A stretch of 64,000 bases of DNA from Hydrangea macrophylla (taxonomy: Eukaryota; Streptophyta; Magnoliopsida; Cornales; Hydrangeaceae), in assembly GCA_033977485.1 (NCBI GenBank), contig CM066988.1, forward strand, positions 140,127,359-140,191,358, written 5' to 3'. How positions within the stretch are numbered: the first letter of the stretch is position 1; the number at the start of each line of letters is the position of its first letter. The notes beneath the pieces were generated by a model. It saw only the letters and a list, made by a program, of their open reading frames with translations, had not been told where the DNA came from and searched no databases. Shown here one piece after another: positions 56,502 to 64,000 of the stretch. The position numbers and the translations under genes are program-made.

Positions 56502-58844
56502 TTACGTATTAGGTTCAATTGTTCGCCTTACCTCACTCTCCGCCTCATATAGGTAATCGTCATCCTTGGGAGGTTGATCAATAGCGTTAAAGACGTTTAG
56601 TTTTAAGTTCATGTTCCCAAATGATACTTTCATTACCCCCGTTCGACAGTTGACACGAGCGTTAGCCGTAGCTAAGAATGGATGACCTAGGATGACAGGA
56701 GTGTATTTCCTAGCATCTAACACGGGTTCGGTGTCAAGAACCATGAAATCGACAGGATAATAGCATTTATCAACTTTAACCAAAACATCTTCGACGATTC
56801 CTCTAGGAATTTTAACAGAACGATCCGCTAATTGTATAGTAGCGGCCATAGGTTTAAGTTCACCTAAACCTAGTTATTTATAGATGTGATAAGATAAAAG
56901 ATTAACACTAGCTCCTAAGTCAAGGAGAGCCCGATGAATGATAGTGTCACCTATGACACATGAAATCGTAGGCGTACCTGGATCTTTATATTTCGGAGTA
57001 GCGTGTTGAAAAATTGAGCTTACTTTTTTCGTGAGAAAGACCTTTTTCGGAGTATGACTGCGTATTTTGCACTTTTGCGTGCAAAGGTCTTTTAAACATT
57101 TAGTGTAAGCGGGAATTTGTTTTATCGCATCGAGGAATGGAATATTAATTTTAACTTGTTTAAACATCTCGAGTATATCTTCTGTTTTTGAATTTTTCTT
57201 TGATAAATTAGACGGTTCCTCAACGTTTGGTGGAAAAGGTATTTTCAAAATATAATTAGTTGGGACCGGTTCTTTTTCTTTTCTACTTTGATTCATGGCC
57301 TTACCCATTTCTTTATTCGAAATAACGTTTAAATTTTTCTCACCCTCATCCAAACTTTCAACAACTTCCTCTTCTCGAATAGTCGTCCTAGTCGAAACAA
57401 CGTTAACTTGCTCACTCTTACCCCCATTCTCATATTGACCCTGAGGTTTTTGAATAGGTTGACTTGGCAACTTTTCCTCATTTCTATGACTCACCGCAGT
57501 AGCTATTTGTCACATTTGGGATTCAAGCTTCGCAATGGATTGTGTATGAGAGTGCACTATTTGTGCTTGTGCTTGAACTTGCGTTTCTATGTTTTTAAGG
57601 GAAGACAACACCTTCTCCTCGAAAGAGTTAACCCGTGGAGGGTTAGGATTAGGAGGGGGTTGTTGGTATTGACTTTGTTGATATCGGGGTCGATAAGTAT
57701 TAGAAAAATTGTTCGACATAGGATTATAGTTATTTCGTGGGAATTGTTGCATAGAATTAACGTGTTGCTCAACAAATTCCGGATATTGAGATGTAGAAGG
57801 ACATGGAAAGATATTATGAGACGGTTCAGAACATAATGCACATACTTCAGAAGAGGGTGGACTCGACATTTTGTTCATTTGCATAAGTTGGTCAAGTTTT
57901 CTAGATAATTCTTGTATTTCAATTGATTGACTTGACTCAAATTTTACCTCTCTTTTTGGTTGAAGGTACCCCTCAGGACGGACAGACACCGCTTGGTGCA
58001 TCAAATTCTCGCTCAAAATTTTAAAAATTTTCCAGGCCTCGTCGGTACTTTTGTGTAGGAAGGTACCCACACAAACAACATCGACGGTATTACGAATTGA
58101 GGGAACTAGTCCCTCGTAGAAGACCTGAACTAATTGCCACTTAGGGACCTGATGATGTGGACAAGAGCGTAATAATTCTTTAAATTTCTCCCATGTGTCA
58201 TAAAGTGTTTTCCCATCTTGCATCACAAAGTTTGTTATTGATTTTCTTATCTGATTAGTTCTTGTGATTGGGAAAAACTTTTGTAAAAACGCCGTATGTA
58301 ATGCTTCCCATATTTTTATAGTGTTTGGCTCCAAAGATTGGAGCCAATACTTAGCTTTGTCTTTTAATGAAAATGGGAAGAGGCGCAATTTTAACTCATC
58401 ATCAGTTAGGTGTTGGATTTTTAAAGTAGAGCAAATATCTTGAAAATCACCTAAGTGCTGATAAGGGTCTTCTTTAATACAACCATGGAAAGAAGGTAGT
58501 AGCGCTATGGTAGATGACTTTATCTCAAAGTGAGATGTCGTCACCTCCGGTAATTCGATACTCGCCTGTGGTGTATAGGCCGTAGGGATGAAATAGTTTT
58601 TAAGCGGAGGGGGTTGAGGTATGTTAGGATTGGGATTATTTCCATTATTTCCATTATTTTCGCCGTCGGCCATTGGAATAGGTTTTATGTTAATAAATCG
58701 AGTTTTTCTTAACCTTTTAAGTGTACTTTGAATTTTGGCCTGAAACAACGACGACAGTTGAGGAGTCCGATTAACTCTAAGGGTACGTTCAAGTTCAGGA
58801 TCGATAGAAAATAATTCCGATTTACTAGAACGTGTACCAAACAT
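56502..58844 (-). pseudogene. Athila-like gag-protease, two in-frame stops
   Basis: Single reading frame from ATG 58844 to TAA 56502, broken by TGA (57510) and TAA (56874). Residues about 154-250 hold the retrotransposon gag core (RLFPFSLKDKAKYWLQSL), and 335-348 a zinc knuckle CALCSEPSHNIFPC. After the TGA the frame continues to the protease motif LLDLGASVNLL, using DLG as Athila proteases do, and after the TAA to QLADRSVKIPRGIVEDVLVK and VILGHPFLATANARVN. It would form the particle and process it. The two stops read as single-base changes (probably GGA to TGA and CAA to TAA), so inactivation is mild. Confidence 0.85.
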
Positions 58845-59321
58845 AAATTTAAAAGAAAAATAACTAAAATAGAAACTGACTCAAACAATTACAAGACAAG
58901 AATCACGCAAATAAGGCAACAGGCACACAACTATTATGATGCATGAATATTATCTTGTAATGCAATGATCGCGTCAAGCCCAGCGCCCTGGGTTTCCTAG
59001 CTAATACAGTGCTCGCTCCACAACTAACCTAATGCAAGTAATTGCGTCTCAGGGCCCTGAATTACAGTGGTTTGAAGCGAATTTCAAAGGAAGCAATTTA
59101 CTTGAATTATTTTTATTTTTATTTTATTTTTTGCGTAAGTTCCTTTGATACGCTAAGCTATTCCTCTCCAAAACTCTAGAATTTGATTACTTGAGAAACT
59201 ACAAAACAAAAGAAAAGTTAGTAATTTAAATAAATAAAGAAAAATAAAGAAAAATAAAAACTAATCTAATATTTACGAATTAACTAAACCAATATTTTAA
59301 AGGTAAAGGTAGTAATTTGCA
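58845..59321 (-). other. Athila-like leader region
   Basis: Untranslated leader between the primer-binding site and gag; AT-rich, nothing else recognised. Confidence 0.6.
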
Positions 59322-59340
59322 ATCCCCGGCAACAACGCCA
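59322..59340 (-). other. Athila-like primer-binding site (tRNA-Asp type)
   Basis: On the minus strand TGGCGTTGTTGCCGGGGAT, which differs at two positions from the complement of the plant tRNA-Asp(GUC) 3' end. It lies five bases from the LTR edge. Confidence 0.85.
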
Positions 59341-59345
59341 AAAAT

Positions 59346-60652
59346 TGATCTTGTCAAAATCAAGATATAAAAGTATGCTTAACTTATGCTTTACTTTTAA
59401 AAGATTTGCAGTGTGGAAGTAAAGGTCGAACCCACAGAGATTGAATACTATGCATTTTAATTTTTAAAACCTAAATTTAGTTAATTAAGAAAAACGGATT
59501 TTGCATTTAATTTGAATTAAACTAATAATAATAAAAATAAATCTAAATTATGAAAGCAATTAAATATTATTTTTAAAATAAGTTTAAGGAACCTAGGATT
59601 ACAAATCCACCACTAGCTTCATAATAAGGGTATTTACGAATTACTTTAGCTTATTCAGTTGGATGATAATGGAGAATTGTAGCTACAAGCCCAATTCCTC
59701 CGTTAAGAAAATAATTATGGTTCAAGCACCAACATAATCCATCTTCGGTTAGCACGAATTATCCCACACTAAACTAGGGTTGTGGTATAATCCGTCTAAT
59801 CTAGGCATGGACTATTCGGATACTTGATAGCACAATTCAATTTAAGCACCATTACATGTAAATAATCTAAACAAGCACAGCAAGCATAGATCATTGAGCA
59901 CACTACCATCAAAATAGATCTAACACAAGAGTAAACTTTGAAAGTAACGATTTAATCAATAAGAGAACGATTTATTTATAAAAATTCTCGGAACATGTAA
60001 CTGTCATCCATACATAATAAAACTAAAATAAAAACATAAAATACACCCTATTACTTGACTAGGGTTTCATTGAAACCTTAGGTCTTGAGTTTAGTTGGCC
60101 ATAGAATGGATGAACGGCAAGAGGTTGATGGAGGAGGCCATGGGAATCCTTGGTCTTCTTCTTCTTCTTCTTCTCCTTGTTTTCCTCTCTTCAATGGCTG
60201 GAAATATGGTTGTATATTGTGTGTATTTTAATTGTCAACCCAAGAATTAAATTATAATTGAGTATTTATAGATTTTGAGCAAGTTTTGAAGCTTTCCTAA
60301 CCCAATTCGCACTAAAACTGCTGTACTTAGCTTTTCAGACGTAATTAGGAAATTAGGAAAACTGCTGTACTTCAGCTCTTCGAAATACGCATTTTATATT
60401 TTTCGTACGGATCGCGCGAGCGGGCCGCGCGAGCGCGTAAAATGGGAGGTCGCGCGAGCGGGCCGCGCGCACGATGTGGCTTTTTTAACTTCTTTTTTTT
60501 TCCTGCTTTTTCACCCCATTTAGCTTAGAATCCTTACTTTTCTCCAAATCCTGACAGAAAATAGAAAACAAAATAATATACAAAAATAGGATAAAAAAGT
60601 ACTAACAAATGTGAATTAAGGCGTATAATTAGGATTTGTTCTCTCTCGATCA
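59346..60652 (-). repeat. Athila-like 5' LTR
   Basis: Runs TGATCTTGTCAAAATC to CTCTCGATCA, 1,307 bp. Pairs with 49861-51188. CG-rich block at 60410-60476. (TTC)n slightly longer than in the partner. Confidence 0.9.
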
Positions 60653-60930
60653 ATTTGGCAGTGGATTTTCTATTTCCTGATTGGTTTAGGAAGCTATTTC
60701 GTTAGGAAACTTGTATATGTTATATGTACTCTATCCTGAGACTGTAAATAATGATTGCAACTCTCTTTGTAACCCTAAAGCATAATACAACTCTACAATG
60801 GTATGGACCTACATTGGCCGAACCACATAGAAATCTGGTGTTCTTGTATGATTGTTTTTTATTTTCTTTCGTTCTTGCAATGATTTCTTACAGATCCTAC
60901 GGGGAGACTAGACGTGATTTTTCTAACAAC

Positions 60931-60942
60931 TGGTATCAGAGC
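60931..60942 (+). other. Copia primer-binding site (initiator tRNA-Met)
   Basis: TGGTATCAGAGC, two bases after the LTR end CTAACA. Confidence 0.9.
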
Positions 60943-60962
60943 ATTAGGTTCAAGTGAGAGCG

Positions 60963-61492
60963 ATGGCAAAAGAAGGAAAAGTGAACATTGATAAATTCAA
61001 CGGTACAGACTTCGAATTTTGGAAGATGCAGATGGAGAATTATCTTGACCAGAAGAAACTTTATGCTAATCTTTCAGGACAGAAACCAGAAGGGATAAAA
61101 GATGAGGATTGGGCGTTGTTACACCTACAAGCCCTAGGTGTGATCCGGTTAACGTTGGCTCGCAGCGTTGCCTTTAATATTGCAAAAGAGTCGAAGACGA
61201 CAAAGAGTCTTATGACCGCTTTGTCCAACATGTATGAGAAGCTCTCGGCTTCCAATAAAGTATATTTGATGCGATGTATTTTTACCTTACATATGGAAGA
61301 AGGCGCATCTGTAGCAGATCACCTTAATGAATTCAATATTGTAACCACACAGTTGAGTTAGGTTGGTAATGAATTCAACGATGAAATCAGGGTTCTTCTT
61401 TTATTGTCATCTTTGGCAGATAGTTGGAATGGGACTGTCATAGCTGTTAGCAGTGCTTCCAGGAGTAATACGTTTAAGTATGGTGATGTCCA
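60963..61492 (+). pseudogene. Copia (Tnt1-like) gag, 5' part
   Basis: Starts MAKEGKVNIDKFNGTDFEFW, the Tnt1/Tork-type gag N terminus, and runs through LASRSVAFNIAKE-like and VADHLNEFN segments. A TAG at 61359-61361 (after VTTQLS) interrupts it; the frame then continues VGNEFNDEIRVLLLLSSL to 61492, where LTR 8 starts. Truncated and stopped, so non-functional. Confidence 0.85.
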
Positions 61493-62194
61493 TATAACAA
61501 CCTATATTTTCATTAATTATTAAATGTAATTTCAAAATTTGTATTCCTACTACTTGTTTTATTTGATAGAAATTTTGTGTGGGGTCAGATCGTAATTTTT
61601 ATTAATTTCGGAATACCTATGATAGTTTTGAAAACTATATTTTCAAGACTGTGATAATATTTACTTTTGATTCAAACTGTATTTTTATACAACCGAGAAA
61701 TTATTTCCTACGTTAATATTATTTTCTGTATTTTTGTGGAGAACACCGCGTCGCGAAAATACTAGTTTACGAACAAAAATTGTCCGTGCCGCGATGAACT
61801 CCCACAGATTTTGGAATCTACCTAAAGCAAGATTTGACATTTGCTTTTGAGTTCATTTAAATTTACCAATCATGGTGTTGGGGCTTGTTTGGGTAATGCA
61901 AATTGGTATGTGTAAATTGGAAGCCATAAGTTGTTTTGCCAAACACTATATCGACCCCTAGCTTAGTATAGCAACTCCTAAACTAAGATTTGATCTACAT
62001 CTGATCGAATTACAGTAAAATAATATACGTACATACATGCTGGGTATATTATGTATAATTAGAAATTAGAAATTAGAAATTTAAATTGATTTGTACAGTA
62101 AAGGAGAAAGAACTTGCCCCCCAAGTTCTTGAAATGAGTTTTATATATATATATATACACACACTTAACCACACATTCTGCACCTTTTACAACT

Positions 62195-62237
<43 letters not shown>

Positions 62238-62820
62238 AAGAGAAGATAAAATTCATAGAGATATAGAAATTTACAGAAATTCTAGAGAGAGAAAGCTTGG
62301 GCCACCATAGCCAAAGCTTGAAGTTGAAATTCTTATTTTGCTATCTTTCTCAACCAATTACTCTAACCTTGAATCTCAGTGAGTATTTCAAACTCACTTG
62401 AAATGTAATTCATGTTTCATTTCTGCTTTTATTGTTAGAATTGAAAATCACCATTAATGTTTTGTTTCTTGAGTTCATAGTTTGGAAAAGTTTATTTTTC
62501 AAACTTAACCAAAATGCATTGAGAGACGATTATGAAAGATTACAATCCATAGAAGTTGAGTTCAAAGTATTAGAGTCTAATTCATTCGTACTAGAAAGTA
62601 TATTAGAAATGAAATTTCGCTACCTTTCAATTTTTCGTAAAATCTGAGAGCTACGATTCAAATTAGTTAAATCTAATCGCATTTTTGCGATCCTTGTGGA
62701 AAAACGAAGAGAACCATTAATTACATGATATGTTTAATTTCAGATTTCAAAATGGGTAAAAATCAGTCCTTGACTTCGAAACATAGGATAAAAAGGTTGT
62801 AGAAGACGACTCTGTAATAT

Positions 62821-62965
62821 TTCGCGCGCGCGACCCGCGCTCAAGCGACTTGCGTGAGTGACCCGCTCGTGCGACCTGGGCAATTCTGATTATTTGAAAA
62901 TTTTAAAATAAAATCGAAAAATACGCATATCACGCGCGCGGCTCGCTCGAGCGACTGGGTATTTT
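62821..62965. repeat. CG-rich palindromic blocks in LTR 8
   Basis: TTCGCGCGCGCGACCCGCGC near 62820, then GCGTGAGTGACCCGCTCGTG, and ACGCGCGCGGCTCGCTCGAG near 62931. Equivalent in position to the block in solo LTR 1. Confidence 0.8.
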
Positions 62966-63234
62966 TTCAGTTTTTGTCTGTTTTTGCATAAGGAACTGTT
63001 TAGAAGAAATTTTAAATGTTTTTAAGCTACGGTTTAGGAAATATGTTATTTCATAATCTGTTTTTAAAAGACAAAGTTAAAAAGACTTGAATTCTCGTAC
63101 ACTCGTTTGTTGTTACTTTCCAGTAATTATGTATTGCCGCATAAGTCATGTGACATACATGTTTGAGTCGAGTTGACATGCATGGTGTGTGATGGTGAGT
63201 TGAGAAGAGTCGAGAATGTGTTATGTCAGTTGCG

Positions 63235-63530
63235 ACCCTAATTTTCCCAGGCCGATCTAGATACAGTATGATAATTGGGAAGGATTGAGCCCAGGTCGAC
63301 TCGGATACGGCAGGCCAATCAGCGTTATGTTATAGCCTTAATTATCCTAGGCCGACTCAGATACGACAGGTTAATTAAGAGGGATTGAGCCCAGGTCGAC
63401 TCGAATATGGCAAGCCAGTCCGATCGTGTCCAGGCCGACTCAGATATGGTAGACTGATCAGGTTATTATAGCCTTGAATGTCTAGATACGTCCAGGCCGA
63501 CTCGGATACGGTAGACATATCGTCAGACAT
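63235..63530. repeat. Degenerate minisatellite in LTR 8
   Basis: Repeats of CCAGGYCGACTCRGATACGG followed by an AGGCCAATC- or AGACATATC-like part, about six to seven units of 35-60 bp. Confidence 0.85.
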
Positions 63531-63800
63531 TCTAAACCTAACGGCCGTGGACCGATGGTTCAGGGGAACCGTTTGTGTTGGGTTTCGTAGTCGAGGTAAA
63601 AGAGTCAATGAGATGAGTTGACTGTACTGTTTCATGTACGACTATATGTGGTATTGATTGAATAATATTATGTTGTCACTTTGTTTATGTTTAAATACGA
63701 ATTTAGTCATGTATTTCTAATGTTGAATAATAAACCCAAGAATCGGAAAATGGTAAGAAAGTGTGTTTTGCATTACAAGCATATGTTTTTATTACTCAGC

Positions 63801-63896
63801 AGCTTCTTGAAACTGACGGCGTTGATGCGCCCTAGACATTTATGTCTAGACTTTTTAGGTTATGATCAAGATGGACAATATGATTATGCGAATTGA
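63801..63896 (+). other. Short ORF segment in LTR 8, ending YDYAN-stop
   Basis: 31 residues from SFLKLTALMRPRHLC to QYDYAN, then TGA; 21 of 31 residues identical to the LTR 1 segment at 787-882. It follows the acceptor-like TTACTCAGCAG. The longer frame opens at 63681. Confidence 0.45.
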
Positions 63897-64000
63897 GAAC
63901 AACTACTCGTGAGGCAAAATGGTTTTAATTCTGCTGCTAATTATAAACTGAACTTGTAATAAGGATTGATGTAATAAATATTAATACTTTTGCAAGGTGG

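Larger units (their letters stand above)
49861..60652 (-). mobile_element. Athila-like gypsy element with gag-pro but no RT
   Basis: Two direct LTRs (49861-51188 and 59346-60652), tRNA-Asp-type primer site, polypurine tract and a gag-protease reading frame on the minus strand. Flanks ATATG (49856-49860) and ATTTG (60653-60657) agree at 4 of 5. After the protease nothing resembling RT, RNase H or integrase is found; a conserved-looking hairpin TTGGGAGATAACCC follows. The left part is invaded by a Cassandra-like LTR. It is non-autonomous, either by deletion or as a gag-only family. Confidence 0.85.
49661..61492 (+). mobile_element. Copia (Tork/Tnt1-like) remnant holding the four-level nest
   Basis: The LTR is split by the Athila-like element: left part about 49661-49860 (from TGTTAAATGTGG) and right part 60653-60928 (ending TTTTTCTAACA), together about 476 bp. 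The primer-binding site TGGTATCAGAGC follows at 60931, then gag to 61492, where LTR 8 begins. The left edge is inferred from the inverted match TGTTA/TAACA. Only the 5' end of the element is in the window. Confidence 0.65.
61493..64000 (+). mobile_element. LTR 8, gypsy-type, cut by the window edge
   Basis: Starts TATAACAACCTATATTTTC, which matches the reverse complement of the solo LTR 1 end. Order of parts mirrors LTR 1: TATATATATA with GA tract (62198-62238), donor-like TCAGTGAGTATTTC near 62379, CG-rich block (62821-62965), a degenerate minisatellite (63235-63530) and the YDYAN-stop ORF segment (63801-63896). Left flank GTCCA is the expected TSD; its partner is outside the window. It interrupts the copia gag. 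Confidence 0.75.

Noticed and set aside
57408..57836. 142-residue plus-strand ORF
   Set aside because: Antisense shadow of the Athila-like gag frame.

Overview
This is plant nuclear DNA, most likely from a eudicot with a repeat-rich genome. It is AT-rich, full of microsatellites, and dominated by LTR retrotransposons, solo LTRs and MITEs. It has one intron-rich gene whose exon sizes and protein match plant FATB. I see no prokaryotic features. All boundaries were read by eye.

Host genes. The one complete gene is FATB (acyl-ACP thioesterase, plastid fatty-acid synthesis) on the minus strand. Six coding exons lie between 18165 and 13086 and give a 420-residue protein, preceded by a non-coding leader exon, a leader intron and a TATA box near 19,500. 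Its largest intron carries a Helitron, a G-rich tract and GA arrays, and a MITE sits 86 bases past the stop codon. A second host locus is seen only as two adjacent minus-strand exons (42820-42746 and 40109-40068) that match the SMP-C2 linker of plant synaptotagmin 4/5-like proteins. The intron between them holds a 2.2-kb solo LTR.

Repeats, left to right. Solo LTRs lie at 461-3489 and 4213-6421, the second with a 320-bp tandem duplication across its right edge. An Athila-like LTR remnant lies at about 7.3-9.5 kb and a Stowaway MITE at 9690. After FATB come several MITEs (20871, 23471, 24122, 24739, 28690) and hAT-like debris. Nested insertions follow: an LTR at 29454-31088; a partial LTR from 31570 interrupted by a copia element (from 32561), itself interrupted 30 bases into its leader by solo LTR 32827-35100. 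Then come a Tourist-like MITE (37846), LTRs at 40442 and 43402, MITEs, a SINE at 47796, and a four-level nest from about 49.66 to 61.49 kb (copia > Athila-like gag-pro element > Cassandra-like LTR with a 5S rRNA domain > gypsy-type solo LTR). A further truncated LTR runs off the right edge.

Main new-looking observation. The TGTCAC...TGACA solo LTRs share a layout: a TATA box, in four of them with the same element 20-25 bp upstream, then a splice-donor-like GTAAG or GTGAG, sometimes an acceptor-bounded short exon, and arrays of a short self-complementary CpG-centred word. The word differs by subfamily (CAATCGATTG, CAGTCGACTG, ACCGGT core, or CGCGCGAGCG-like), and the CG-rich type also occurs in the unrelated Athila-like LTRs and untranslated region.
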